NCBI RefSeq assembly: GCF_043099285.1
Contig: NZ_CP170723.1
Span: 2,108,001 to 2,172,000 of the forward strand
Direction of reading: 5' to 3'
Source of the DNA: Oryzobacter telluris
GTDB lineage: Bacteria; Actinomycetota; Actinomycetes; Actinomycetales; Dermatophilaceae
DNA length: 64,000 nucleotides
The notes under the pieces are model-generated. The model was not told the origin of the DNA and did not search any database. It worked only from the letters and a program-made list of their open reading frames with translations. The position numbers and the translations under genes are program-made. Shown here piece by piece: positions 25,546 to 34,718 of this stretch (within the stretch, counting starts at the first letter, position 1; every line of letters begins with the position of its first letter).

Positions 25546-27063
25546 TCAGGCCCGCGAGGGCGCCGGCGTCCCGGACCGGCCGCCGGTCGAGGCGTCGTCG
25601 TCCTCACCGTCGTCGGCGTCGTCGACCGTGAGCGGCTGGGCGATGCTCTCGAGCGACTGGCCCTCGGCGTGCACCCCGAGGAACGCCGCGACGAGCCCGG
25701 CTCCCACCATCAGGGCGGCGCCGAGGAAGTAGCCGGGCGCGATCCCCATGATGTCCTTGGCCTTGCCCGCGTCCTCGATGAGCTTGCCGAACAGCAGGGG
25801 GCCGCTGATGCCGCCCGCCGCCGTGCCGATGGCGTAGAAGAAGGCGATGCACATCGCCCGCGTCTCCAGCGGGAAGACCTCGCTGGCGGTGAGGTAGGCG
25901 GCGCTGGCCCCGGCCGACGCGAAGAAGAAGATCACGACGCCGAACGCCGTCAGCGTCACCGCCGACAGCGAGCCGAGCATCATCCCCGCGACGGCGAGGA
26001 GCACCCCGGAGACGATGTACGTCCCCGCGATCATCCGGACCCGGCCGACGGTGTCGAACAGCCGGCTCAGCAGCAGGGCGCCGAGGAAGTTGCTCACCGC
26101 GAACACGGCGAGGTACCACCCGGTCTGCTTGACCTCGAAGAAGGTCGTCAGCGAGTCGCCGTAGGTGAAGAAGAACGCGTTGTAGAGGAAGGCCTGCCCG
26201 ACGAAGAGCGAGAAGCACAGGATGGTGCGCTTCGGGTACAGGGTGATGACGGTCCGCGCGATCTCCGCGATGGAGATGGTGCGGCGCTGCCGGATGGTGA
26301 TGGTGTCGTCCTCGATGTCCGGGAGGCTGCCGTTGTTCTCGGTGGAGACGGTGTCCTCGATGGAGCGCACGATCTGCTCGCCCTCGTCCTCACGGCCGTG
26401 GATGAACAGCCAGCGCGGGCTCTCGGGGACGTGACGACGCACGACGAGGATGCCGATGGCGAGGATGCCCCCCAGCCCGAAGGCGAGGCGCCAGCCCAGG
26501 CCCGGGTCGAGGAACTGCGGGTCGAGCAGGGGGATGGTGAGCAGCGAGCCCAGGGCGGCACCGACCCAGAACGACCCGTTGATGGCGACGTCGACCCGGC
26601 CCCGGTACTTCTTGGGGATGAGCTCGTCGATCGCCGAGTTGATGGCCGCGTACTCGCCGCCGATGCCGGCTCCGGTGAAGAACCGGGCGATGAAGTACCA
26701 GAGCGGGTTCGGCGCGAAGGCGGTCGCCACCGTGGCGACCGTGTAGACGCCGAGCGTGACGAGGAAGAGCTTCTTGCGGCCGAACTTGTCGGTGAGCTGC
26801 CCGAAGAACAGGGCACCCAGGCAGGCGCCGGCCACGTAGACCGCACCGGCGAGCCCGATGTCCGAGCTCGTGAGCCCGAGCCCGGTGTCGGCGGGCTTGA
26901 GGGCCTCCGACATCGACCCGACGATCGTCACCTCGAGCCCGTCGAGGATCCACACCGTCCCGAGCCCGATGACGACGAGCCAGTGCCATCGCGACCATGG
27001 CAGGCGGTCCAGTCGTGCGGGGATGTCCGTGGTGATGCGTCCGGTCTCGACGTCCGACGCCAT
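25546..27063 (-). CDS. MFS transporter, sugar-porter-like
   Basis: A 505-residue major facilitator protein with twelve membrane helices. The loop 2-3 signature FGQLTDKFGRKKLFLVT, the GAGIGGEYAAINSAI helix, RGRVDVAINGSFWVGA and the loop 8-9 motif LSRLFDTVGRVRM are typical of the sugar/metabolite porter subfamily. A cytosolic insert between helices 6 and 7 (about residues 215-275) and an acidic C-terminal tail (DDADDGEDDDAS) are visible. The substrate cannot be told from sequence. AGGAGG lies 6-7 bases before the ATG at 27063. Confidence 0.92.
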   Translation of the reverse strand: MASDVETGRITTDIPARLDRLPWSRWHWLVVIGLGTVWILDGLEVTIVGSMSEALKPADTGLGLTSSDIGLAGAVYVAGACLGALFFGQLTDKFGRKKLFLVTLGVYTVATVATAFAPNPLWYFIARFFTGAGIGGEYAAINSAIDELIPKKYRGRVDVAINGSFWVGAALGSLLTIPLLDPQFLDPGLGWRLAFGLGGILAIGILVVRRHVPESPRWLFIHGREDEGEQIVRSIEDTVSTENNGSLPDIEDDTITIRQRRTISIAEIARTVITLYPKRTILCFSLFVGQAFLYNAFFFTYGDSLTTFFEVKQTGWYLAVFAVSNFLGALLLSRLFDTVGRVRMIAGTYIVSGVLLAVAGMMLGSLSAVTLTAFGVVIFFFASAGASAAYLTASEVFPLETRAMCIAFFYAIGTAAGGISGPLLFGKLIEDAGKAKDIMGIAPGYFLGAALMVGAGLVAAFLGVHAEGQSLESIAQPLTVDDADDGEDDDASTGGRSGTPAPSRA

Positions 27064-27184
27064 CGTCGACCTCCTGGCTGCAGGGGAGGTGGCGACGGTC
27101 GTCGACACCGCCGGACAACCTATTCCTGCAGGTGGTGGAGTCGGGGGGTGTGGTGCGGACCAGTTTGGGCGGGCGAGGGCGTCG

Positions 27185-27985
27185 TCAGGACGGACGGTCG
27201 CAGACGAGGATCGCGGTACCGGGGATGACCCGGCCGCGCAGTGGCGACCACCCGCCCCAGGCCTGCACGTTGCGCTCCGGCCACTCCGGCTCGACGAGGT
27301 CGCCGAGGACCAGACCGGCCGCCGCGACCTGCCGCACGAGGTCGCCGAGGGTGCGGTGGTGCTCGGCGTAGGTGACCACGCCCGCCTCGCTCTCGACGTA
27401 CGGCGTGCGGTCGAAGTAGGAGGAGGTGACGGTGAGGCCCTGCGGCCCCGGGTCGTCGGGGAACGCCCACCGCATGGGGTGGGAGGTCGAGAACACGAAC
27501 CGTCCACCGGGGCGCAGCACGCGGGCCGCCTCGGCGAGGACCGCCCCGCTGTCGGCGACGAAGGGGACGACGCCGTACGCGGTGAACACGCGGTCGACGC
27601 TGGCGTCGGCGAACGGCAGCACCCGCCCGTCGAGCTGGAGCAGGGGGAGTGGCGCGTGGCCAGGAGCACCGGCGTCGATGGCGCGGGCGCGGCGCAGCAT
27701 CCCCATCGACAGGTCGCTGCTCACGACCCGGACGTCGCGGTGCCGGGCCAGCCAGCGCGCGCACTGGGCGGCGCCGCCGCCGATCTCGAGGACCGTCATC
27801 CCGTCGCGCACCGCGAGCAGGTCGAGCTCGTCCTCGGTCCAGCCCTCGGGCCCCCAGACGAAGGCGTCGTCACCGAGGAAGGCGCCGTGCTCGGCGTAGT
27901 AGTCGTCGGCCTCGCCGTCCCACCAGGAGCGGTTGGCGGCCAAGGTCTCGCGCTCACCCACGGGGCGGCGGACGGCCTCGCTCAC
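27185..27985 (-). CDS. SAM-dependent methyltransferase (Methyltransf_11 type)
   Basis: A 266-residue methyltransferase. After an N-terminal SWWDGEADDYYAEHG motif it has the SAM-binding TVLEIGGGAAQCARWLA, the VVSSDLS acidic loop, RVLPFADASVDRVFTA and AARVLRPGGRFVFSTSHPM. This pattern occurs in many actinobacterial methyltransferases of unknown substrate. The GTG at 27985 is chosen because the conserved domain begins shortly after it; the longer frame to 28117 would run across the rpsA promoter. It is divergent from rpsA. Confidence 0.85.
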   Translation of the reverse strand: MSEAVRRPVGERETLAANRSWWDGEADDYYAEHGAFLGDDAFVWGPEGWTEDELDLLAVRDGMTVLEIGGGAAQCARWLARHRDVRVVSSDLSMGMLRRARAIDAGAPGHAPLPLLQLDGRVLPFADASVDRVFTAYGVVPFVADSGAVLAEAARVLRPGGRFVFSTSHPMRWAFPDDPGPQGLTVTSSYFDRTPYVESEAGVVTYAEHHRTLGDLVRQVAAAGLVLGDLVEPEWPERNVQAWGGWSPLRGRVIPGTAILVCDRPS

Positions 27986-28024
27986 GCGCCGGTCCCGTCG
28001 ACCGGGGGTGCGGGGCAGACCGTT

Positions 28025-28054
28025 TTGCCCGCCACGTGCGCACGCGGGTAGGCT
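28025..28054 (+). promoter_or_regulatory. Promoter of rpsA
   Basis: TTGCCC (28025-28030), an 18-base spacer and TAGGCT (28049-28054) give a good SigA-type promoter. The leader would be about 80 bases and, unlike many genes here, rpsA is not leaderless. Confidence 0.65.
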
Positions 28055-28068
28055 GTGCGAGCACCCGT

Positions 28069-28086
28069 GTGACCTCTGTCGGTCAC
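28069..28086 (+). promoter_or_regulatory. Hairpin in the rpsA leader
   Basis: GTGACC (28069-28074) and GGTCAC (28081-28086) form a 6-bp stem with a 6-base loop near the predicted 5' end of the rpsA mRNA. It could be a stabiliser or a site for S1 feedback; function is unproven. Confidence 0.4.
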
Positions 28087-28142
28087 GCGCGCGCTCGTAG
28101 CATCCCATCGAAGCCATCTGTCCACATCGGAGTTCCTACTAC

Positions 28143-29660
28143 ATGACTGCCAGCACGGTCGAGAAGACCGCCCCTCAGATCGCGATCAACGACATCGGCT
28201 CTGAGGAAGACCTCCTCGCCGCCATCGACGCGACGATCAAGCACTTCAACGACGGCGACATCGTCGAGGGAGTCATCGTCAAGGTCGACCGCGACGAGGT
28301 CCTGCTCGACATCGGCTACAAGACCGAGGGCGTCATCCCCTCGCGCGAGCTGTCGATCAAGCACGACATCGACCCCAACGAGGTCGTCAAGGTCGGCGAC
28401 GAGGTCGAGGCCCTGGTCCTCCAGAAGGAGGACAAGGAGGGTCGCCTCATCCTGTCCAAGAAGCGCGCCCAGTACGAGCGCGCCTGGGGCACGATCGAGA
28501 AGATCAAGGAGGAGGACGGCGTCGTCACCGGCACCGTCATCGAGGTCGTCAAGGGTGGGCTCATCCTCGACATCGGCCTGCGTGGCTTCCTCCCCGCCTC
28601 CCTCGTCGAGATGCGTCGCGTCCGCGACCTCCAGCCGTACGTCGGCAAGGAGATCGAGGCGAAGATCATCGAGCTCGACAAGAACCGCAACAACGTGGTC
28701 CTGTCGCGCCGTGCGTGGCTCGAGCAGACCCAGAGCGAGGTCCGCACGACCTTCCTCAAGGAGCTCGGCAAGGGCCAGGTCCGCTCCGGTGTCGTGTCCT
28801 CGATCGTCAACTTCGGTGCGTTCGTCGACCTCGGCGGCGTCGACGGTCTCGTCCACGTCTCCGAGCTGTCCTGGAAGCACATCGACCACCCGTCCGAGGT
28901 CGTCGAGGTCGGCGACGAGGTCACCGTCGAGGTGCTCGACGTCGACATGGACCGCGAGCGCGTCTCCCTGTCGCTGAAGGCGACGCAGGAGGACCCGTGG
29001 CAGCACTTCGCCCGGACCCACGCGATCGGTCAGGTCGTCCCGGGCAAGGTCACCAAGCTCGTCCCGTTCGGTGCGTTCGTCCGCGTCGACGACGGCATCG
29101 AGGGCCTGGTCCACATCTCCGAGCTGGCCGAGCGCCACGTGGAGCTGCCGGAGCAGGTCGTCACGGTCGGCACCGACATCTTCGTCAAGGTCATCGACAT
29201 CGACCTCGAGCGTCGTCGCATCTCGCTCTCGCTGAAGCAGGCGAACGAGGACGGCGCCAACCAGGTCGAGTTCGACCCGACCCTGTACGGCATGGCCGCC
29301 GAGTACGACGACAAGGGTGACTACAAGTACCCCGAGGGCTTCGACCCGGAGACCAACGAGTGGCTCGAGGGCTTCGAGTCGCAGCGGGAGACCTGGGAGA
29401 AGCAGTACGCCGAGGCGCACTCCCGCTGGGAGGCCCACCGTGCGCAGGTCGAGGCGTTCGCCAAGGCCGACGCCGAGGCCGCCGGCAGCAGCGAGTCCAC
29501 CTCGTACTCCTCGGAGTCGGGTTCCTCGTCCTCGTCGTCGTCGTCCTCCTCGCAGGACGACACCGGCAGCGCCCCGCGCCCGCCGGCCGCCACGAACGAG
29601 GGCACCCTCGCCTCCGACGAGGCCCTCGCCGCGCTGCGCGAGAAGCTCACCGGCAACTGA
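28143..29660 (+). CDS. rpsA: 30S ribosomal protein S1
   Basis: Ribosomal protein S1, 505 residues, which helps load mRNA on the 30S subunit. Four S1 (OB-fold) repeats are visible, starting near residues 36 (GDIVEGVIVKVDRDEVLLDIG), 122 (VVTGTVIEVVKGGLILDIG), 210 (VRSGVVSSIVNFGAFVDLGG) and 295 (VVPGKVTKLVPFGAFVRVDD). After a conserved linker the tail is acidic and strikingly Ser-rich (about residues 452-477), probably disordered. A GGAG lies 10 bases before the ATG. Codon use is strongly biased, as expected for a highly expressed gene. Confidence 0.97.
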   Translation: MTASTVEKTAPQIAINDIGSEEDLLAAIDATIKHFNDGDIVEGVIVKVDRDEVLLDIGYKTEGVIPSRELSIKHDIDPNEVVKVGDEVEALVLQKEDKEGRLILSKKRAQYERAWGTIEKIKEEDGVVTGTVIEVVKGGLILDIGLRGFLPASLVEMRRVRDLQPYVGKEIEAKIIELDKNRNNVVLSRRAWLEQTQSEVRTTFLKELGKGQVRSGVVSSIVNFGAFVDLGGVDGLVHVSELSWKHIDHPSEVVEVGDEVTVEVLDVDMDRERVSLSLKATQEDPWQHFARTHAIGQVVPGKVTKLVPFGAFVRVDDGIEGLVHISELAERHVELPEQVVTVGTDIFVKVIDIDLERRRISLSLKQANEDGANQVEFDPTLYGMAAEYDDKGDYKYPEGFDPETNEWLEGFESQRETWEKQYAEAHSRWEAHRAQVEAFAKADAEAAGSSESTSYSSESGSSSSSSSSSSQDDTGSAPRPPAATNEGTLASDEALAALREKLTGN

Positions 29661-29691
29661 GCCACCGCGCCGTCAGGCGCACCGGCTCGCT

Positions 29692-29726
29692 CGAGGCCCG
29701 GTCACCCCCGGGGTGGCCGGGCCTCG
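29692..29726. terminator. Terminator hairpin after rpsA
   Basis: Bases 29692-29707 pair with 29711-29726, with one G.T pair (29702/29716), in a stem of about 16 bp. It sits between rpsA and the convergent acyltransferase genes. Confidence 0.8.
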
Positions 29727-29783
29727 GCGCGTCCGGGACGGCGCGGGGCGCAGGGCGGTGGGGCGTCGCGGCCGGCGGCCGGG

Positions 29784-30971
29784 TCAGGCGGAGACGGACT
29801 CGCGGGTCGGTGCGGTCGCCCGACCGGGCCGCCGGGCGCTGGCTGCGGACAGCCGGGCCACCAGGGCGGTGACCGGGCGCGCGACGAACCGCTCGACGAC
29901 CACCACGACGACCACGAGGAGCGCCGCCGCCACGAGGGTGCGGGGGAGCGGGTGCCACTGCGGCGTGTGCCGGGCCACCGCCTCGAAGATCGGGATGTGC
30001 CAGAGGAAGACCGTCAGCGAGGCGCGCCCCAGCACGACGAAGGGGCGCCAGGACCACAGCCGGTCCGCGTATCCCGCCCGGGGCCGGCCGGTGGTGTCGG
30101 CGAGCACCACGAGGGCGGTCCCGGCACCGACGACCGGGCCGACGACCGTGAAGTAGGCCTCCAGCCCCCAGAACGCGGTGCTGGCCACGCACCCGAGGAC
30201 CACGAGCGTCGCCGCGCCGAGGAGTCCGTCGCCGTCCCGGCGCAGGGCGACGAGGCGGTCCGCGAGGAGCGCGGCGGCCACACCCCAGAGGATCGCGTCC
30301 ATCCTGGTGGTGGTCGTCAGCGTGGCGTGGAACCAGCCGTCCTGCTGGTAGGACAGGGCCCGCCAGACCGACGAGCCGACGAGGAGGACGAGCACCCCGA
30401 TCGTCAGGACCCGGCGGGCCCGCGCGAGCACGAGGACGGCGAGGAGCAGGGCGCTGAGGACCTGCACGTCGATGCAGAGGAAGTACAGGGCGCCGATGTC
30501 GGAGCGGGCCGAGAGCGCGTTGTCCCGCACGTAGGTGTTCCACGTGTAGGTCGCCGCGCTGACCAGCGACTCGCGCGTCACGGCAGCCGGGGTGACGTCG
30601 GTCGGGTCGAACCGTGACGCGAGCAGGACCGCTGCGAGCAGGACCCACACCTGCACGCTGATCCGCAGGAGCCGCCCCGTGAACCAGGCGAGCGGCCCGA
30701 CGGGTCCGACGGCATCGAGCCGGGCGGTGAAGGTCCGCGTCACGAGGAAGCCCGTGATGACGAAGAAGATGCTGACGGCGACGCTCCCGCTCGCGAACAG
30801 CGCGGCGAAGGAGCCCAGGTCGCCCCGTCGGTCCTCCGGCCAGACCTTCCACGAGTGCGACAGGACGACGAGGAGGATCGCCAGTCCGCGAACGCCGTCC
30901 AGGACCGCGGAGCGTTCGGGGCGGCGGGCCCGGCGACGTGCCGGGGCGACGGTGTCGGACACCACGGTCAC
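29784..30971 (-). CDS. Acyltransferase-3 membrane protein, second of a tandem pair
   Basis: A 395-residue OafA-type membrane acyltransferase. The signature is LDGVRGLAILLVVLSHSWKVW, then FFVITGFLVTRTF, RSDIGALYFLCIDVQVLS and RASLTVFLWHIPIFE. It probably transfers acetyl or another acyl group to a surface glycan or lipid. The GTG start overlaps the stop of the preceding acyltransferase as GTGA, so translation is coupled. The two proteins are clearly related to each other and to the one at 23207, with closest similarity in the first and the penultimate helices. Confidence 0.92.
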   Translation of the reverse strand: MTVVSDTVAPARRRARRPERSAVLDGVRGLAILLVVLSHSWKVWPEDRRGDLGSFAALFASGSVAVSIFFVITGFLVTRTFTARLDAVGPVGPLAWFTGRLLRISVQVWVLLAAVLLASRFDPTDVTPAAVTRESLVSAATYTWNTYVRDNALSARSDIGALYFLCIDVQVLSALLLAVLVLARARRVLTIGVLVLLVGSSVWRALSYQQDGWFHATLTTTTRMDAILWGVAAALLADRLVALRRDGDGLLGAATLVVLGCVASTAFWGLEAYFTVVGPVVGAGTALVVLADTTGRPRAGYADRLWSWRPFVVLGRASLTVFLWHIPIFEAVARHTPQWHPLPRTLVAAALLVVVVVVVERFVARPVTALVARLSAASARRPGRATAPTRESVSA

Positions 30972-32158
30972 GAGTGGGCTCCCGAGGTCGGTGCGGCGAT
31001 CGTGGCGAGCTGCGGCCCAACGGTCGGCGCCCCGTCCGCCGGGACGGGGCGGGAGGTCGGTCGGAGGTGGTCGCGAAGCCACAGTCGGGCCGGTTCGTCG
31101 AAGACCCGGTGCGTGGCCCAGACGACGAGGGCGAGCAGGGCGAAGGTCGTGATCGCGCGGGGCTGCCAGGTCCACTCGGTCGTGTGGCGCTGGACGAGGA
31201 AGAACAGCGGCAGGTGCCAGATGAAGATCGCGAGGGAGGCCCGGCCGAGCCAGGTGAGGGCGGGGGTCGAGAGCAGCCGGCTCACCGGCGTGGGACGGGC
31301 GAGGAGGGCGATGCCCAGCACCGTCACCGCTGCCGCCAGGGTGAACAGCACCCCCCACCACCGCAGGTAGAGGTACTGCTGGTCGATCTCGAGCATCGTC
31401 CCCATGATGGCGACGAGAGCCAGCGCCCCCACGGTCAGCAGGATCGGCGCGCGGTGGCGCTGCCGGTGGGCCGCCTCGGCGGCGAGCGCCACGAGCGCAC
31501 CGATCACGACCGCGTCCGCACGGGCGAGGGTGGAGATGGTGGCCTCGATCCAGCCGGTCGTCTCGAGGACGTGGTGCCGCCACAGCACGCTCGCCACGGC
31601 CGCCTCGACGAGGACGACGGCGAGGGCCCAACGGCGCTTGGCCAGCACGAGGACCGCGAGGGGGAGGACGAGGTACACCTGCTGCTGAACCGCCAGGTAC
31701 CACATGTGGCCCAGGTCGGACCGCGTGTTGAGGAGGTCGGTGCTCGCGTGGAGGTTCGAGGTGTGGGTGACGAGGTTGGCCGCCGACTCCACGGTGGCGC
31801 GCGTGGTGAACGGGTCCTTCGGGTCGAAGGCGTGGATGAGGAGGATCGCGGCCGCCAGCGGGACGACCTGGACACCGAGTCGCACCAGGCGGCGAAGGTA
31901 GAAGCGCACCGCGTCGAACGTGCCTCGGTCGTGCTCGCGCAACAGCCCGCGCGTGACGATGTAGCCACCCACGACGAAGAACACCCCGACCGCACCGCCG
32001 TGGAAGAAGCTGCGCAGGATCGGGACCCGGTCGACGGCGTCGGTGGGCCACACGAGGTTGCCGGCGTGGCCCAGGACGACGAGCACGATGGTGACGCCGC
32101 GGAGCCCGTCGAGCGCGGCCACGCGGGCGCCGGCGTCGGGTCGGGTCGGGGTCGTCAC
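30968..32158 (-). CDS. Acyltransferase-3 membrane protein, first of a tandem pair
   Basis: A 396-residue OafA-type membrane acyltransferase. The signature is LDGLRGVTIVLVVLGHAGNLVW, with FFVVGGYIVTRGLL, LGHMWYLAVQQQVYLVLPL and RASLAIFIWHLPLFFL. The MWYL motif is better conserved here than in its tandem partner. It heads a two-gene operon with a leaderless-type promoter (32166-32171) that is divergent from the DUF4184 gene. Confidence 0.92.
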   Translation of the reverse strand: MTTPTRPDAGARVAALDGLRGVTIVLVVLGHAGNLVWPTDAVDRVPILRSFFHGGAVGVFFVVGGYIVTRGLLREHDRGTFDAVRFYLRRLVRLGVQVVPLAAAILLIHAFDPKDPFTTRATVESAANLVTHTSNLHASTDLLNTRSDLGHMWYLAVQQQVYLVLPLAVLVLAKRRWALAVVLVEAAVASVLWRHHVLETTGWIEATISTLARADAVVIGALVALAAEAAHRQRHRAPILLTVGALALVAIMGTMLEIDQQYLYLRWWGVLFTLAAAVTVLGIALLARPTPVSRLLSTPALTWLGRASLAIFIWHLPLFFLVQRHTTEWTWQPRAITTFALLALVVWATHRVFDEPARLWLRDHLRPTSRPVPADGAPTVGPQLATIAAPTSGAHS

Positions 32159-32165
32159 GGATGGG

Positions 32166-32171
32166 AGGCTA
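32166..32171 (-). promoter_or_regulatory. Leaderless-type -10 box of the acyltransferase operon
   Basis: On the minus strand TAGCCT is followed by seven bases and the GTG start at 32158. Confidence 0.5.
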
Positions 32172-32222
32172 CCCGCCGGTCACCTCGCCGCGGGTGGGCA
32201 CCGCCGGACCGGCTGCGCTGGC

Positions 32223-32228
32223 TAGCCT
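32223..32228 (+). promoter_or_regulatory. Leaderless-type -10 box of the DUF4184 gene
   Basis: TAGCCT is followed by six bases and the GTG at 32235. The same hexamer serves the divergent acyltransferase operon 52 bases away on the other strand. Confidence 0.5.
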
Positions 32229-32234
32229 GCGGGG

Positions 32235-32990
32235 GTGCCCGTCACCCCCAGCCACGTCGTCGCGGTGCTCCCGGTCCTCGGCCGCTCCGGTCGCGTCCCC
32301 GCCGCGGCGCTCGTCATCGGCTCGATGGCACCCGACTACCCGTGGTTCCTCACCGGTGGGTGGTCGGCGGGGTTCAGCCACTCGCCGACCGGGGTGGTGA
32401 CCGTCGACCTCGTCGTGGGGCTGGTGGCCTTCGCGGTCTGGCGGCTCGGGGGTCACGCTCCGGTGCGCGACCTCCTCCCGCCGGCCATCGGCGACCGGCT
32501 CCCGCTGCCGTCCGGGCTCGTGGTGCGTGACCTGCCGTGGGCGGCGCTCGGCGTCGTCCTCGGGGCGCTCACCCACGTGGCGTGGGACGCGTTCACCCAC
32601 GCCGGGCGCCCGGGCGTGCGGGCGGTGGCGTGGCTGGGTGCCGACCACGCGGGCCTTCCCGGCTACAGATGGGCCCAGTACGCCAGCGGGGTCGTCGGCG
32701 GGCTCGTGCTGGCGGTGTGGTGCGTGCGCCGCCTCGCGGCGACACCGCCGGTCCCGAGCACGTCGACGGGCAGGCCGGGGGAGCGCCGCACGGCGTGGCT
32801 GCTCGTGGTGGTGTGCTCGGTCCTGGGAGTGGCGGTGGGTCTCGCCACCGGTGGGACGCGGATCGAGACCCTGCTCTTCGGGGCCGTCACCCGGGGTGGT
32901 CTCGGCACGGCCGTCGGGCTCGTGCTCGCCTGCGCCCTCTGGTGGTTCCGCGCGTCCGCGCGAGAACCGGTGGGGGACAGCGGCGGGTAG
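32235..32990 (+). CDS. DUF4184 family membrane protein
   Basis: A 251-residue membrane protein of the DUF4184 family (function unknown), recognised by the N-terminal PVTPSHVVAVLPVLGR and GSMAPDYPWFL and the GALTHVAWDAFTH motif. Those histidines and aspartates resemble the metal-site pattern of membrane metal-dependent hydrolases such as YdjM. Six or so membrane segments are visible. The stop codon TAG is part of the -10 box of the next gene. Confidence 0.85.
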   Translation: MPVTPSHVVAVLPVLGRSGRVPAAALVIGSMAPDYPWFLTGGWSAGFSHSPTGVVTVDLVVGLVAFAVWRLGGHAPVRDLLPPAIGDRLPLPSGLVVRDLPWAALGVVLGALTHVAWDAFTHAGRPGVRAVAWLGADHAGLPGYRWAQYASGVVGGLVLAVWCVRRLAATPPVPSTSTGRPGERRTAWLLVVVCSVLGVAVGLATGGTRIETLLFGAVTRGGLGTAVGLVLACALWWFRASAREPVGDSGG

Positions 32991-32993
32991 CGT
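32988..32993 (+). promoter_or_regulatory. Leaderless-type -10 box of the PPOX gene
   Basis: TAGCGT is followed by seven bases and the ATG at 33001; it overlaps the stop codon of the upstream DUF4184 gene. Confidence 0.5.
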
Positions 32994-33000
32994 GCCGAGC

Positions 33001-33468
<468 letters not shown>

Positions 33469-33499
33469 CCACAGGTCCGGGCTGCGGACGACCGGACGG

Positions 33500-33505
33500 T
33501 AGGGT
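33500..33505 (+). promoter_or_regulatory. Leaderless-type -10 box of coaE
   Basis: TAGGGT is followed by seven bases and the ATG at 33513, with no ribosome-binding site. Confidence 0.5.
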
Positions 33506-33512
33506 CGCCGAC

Positions 33513-34709
33513 ATGCTGCGCGTGGGGCTCACGGGGGGGATCGGGTCCGGGAAGTCGACCGTGTCGGCCCAGCTCGCCTCCCTCGGCGCCGTGGTCGTCG
33601 ATGCCGACGTGCTGGCCCGCGAGGTCGTCGAGCCCGGGACCCCGGCCCTGGCCGCGGTCGTCGACCGGTTCGGCCCCGACGTCCTCACCGAGGCCGGTGA
33701 CCTCGACCGCCCGGCCCTGGGCCGGCTCGTCTTCGGCCACCCCGCCGCCCTGCACGACCTCGAGGCCATCACGCACCCCGCCATCTGGTCGCGGACCCGT
33801 GAGGTCGTGGCCGCCGCCCGCGCCGACGCCGTCGTCGTCCACGACATGCCGCTCCTCGTCGAGAAGGGGATGACCGGCGAGTACCACCTCGTCGTCGTCG
33901 TCGGGGCGTCCGAGGAGACCCGGCTGCGCCGCCTCGTCGACCTGCGCGGCATGACCGAGGAGGACGCCCGCGCCCGCATCGCCGCCCAGTGCGACGACGA
34001 CGCCCGCCGCGCCGCGGCCGACGTCTGGCTCGACAACGAGGGCGGCACCGACGCCCTGCGGGCCGCCGTCCTGCGGCTGTGGAGCGAGCGGCTCGAGCCC
34101 TTCGAGCTCAACGTGCGCCACGGCATTCGCTCGCGCCTGGCCCACCCGACCCTCTCGGTCCCCGACCCGTCGTGGCCGCCCGAGGCCGACCGCCTCCTCG
34201 CCCGCGTCCGGCACGCCGTGGGGGACACGGCGGTGACGCTGCACCACATCGGGTCGACGGCCGTGCCGGGGCTCGTCGCCAAGGACGTCGTCGACCTCCA
34301 GGTGGGGGTCCGCTCGCTGGCCGACGCCGACGACCCGGCGTTCGTCGAGGCGATGGCCGCGGCCGGTTTCGTCCGACTGGCCGGGGAGTGGCACGACAAC
34401 GGCAAGGACGGCACGACGTGGCCCAAGCGGTACCACGGCTCGTGCGACCCGGGTCGCGTCGCGCACGTCCACGTGCGCGAGGCCGGGTCGCCGGGGTGGC
34501 GCTGGGCGCTGCTGTTCCGTGACTGGCTGCGGGCCGACGGCGACGAGCGCACGGCCTACGCCGCGATGAAGACCGAGCTCGCCGGCCGGGCCGCGACGAC
34601 GCAGGACTACGCCCGCGCCAAGGAGCCCTGGTTCGAGGAGGCCGACGAGCGGGCCCACGCGTGGGCGCGTCGCACCGGGTGGCAGCCGCCGGAGGTCGCC
34701 CCGCAGTAG
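33513..34709 (+). CDS. coaE: Dephospho-CoA kinase fused to a GrpB domain
   Basis: A 398-residue fusion. Residues 1-195 are dephospho-CoA kinase, the last step of CoA synthesis, with P-loop GLTGGIGSGKST, VVDADVLAREVV and HDMPLLVEKG. From about residue 205 a GrpB/UPF0157 nucleotidyltransferase-like domain follows, with HHIGSTAVPGLVAKDVVDLQV as the GS-x8-D-x-D-like site and HVHVREAGSPGW. The same fusion is known in mycobacterial CoaE, where the extra domain is thought to aid folding or regulation. The start at 33513 begins at the conserved LRVGLTGG. Confidence 0.95.
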   Translation: MLRVGLTGGIGSGKSTVSAQLASLGAVVVDADVLAREVVEPGTPALAAVVDRFGPDVLTEAGDLDRPALGRLVFGHPAALHDLEAITHPAIWSRTREVVAAARADAVVVHDMPLLVEKGMTGEYHLVVVVGASEETRLRRLVDLRGMTEEDARARIAAQCDDDARRAAADVWLDNEGGTDALRAAVLRLWSERLEPFELNVRHGIRSRLAHPTLSVPDPSWPPEADRLLARVRHAVGDTAVTLHHIGSTAVPGLVAKDVVDLQVGVRSLADADDPAFVEAMAAAGFVRLAGEWHDNGKDGTTWPKRYHGSCDPGRVAHVHVREAGSPGWRWALLFRDWLRADGDERTAYAAMKTELAGRAATTQDYARAKEPWFEEADERAHAWARRTGWQPPEVAPQ

Positions 34710-34712
34710 GGT
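34707..34712 (+). promoter_or_regulatory. Leaderless-type -10 box of corA
   Basis: TAGGGT is followed by six bases and the ATG at 34719. Its first three bases are also the TAG stop of coaE. Confidence 0.5.
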
Positions 34713-34718
34713 CCGGAC

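Noticed and set aside
25546..27669. Long frame extending the MFS transporter N-terminus to 27669
   Set aside because: The part above 27063 is low-complexity antisense to the methyltransferase at 27185-27985; AGGAGG and the family N-terminus place the start at 27063.
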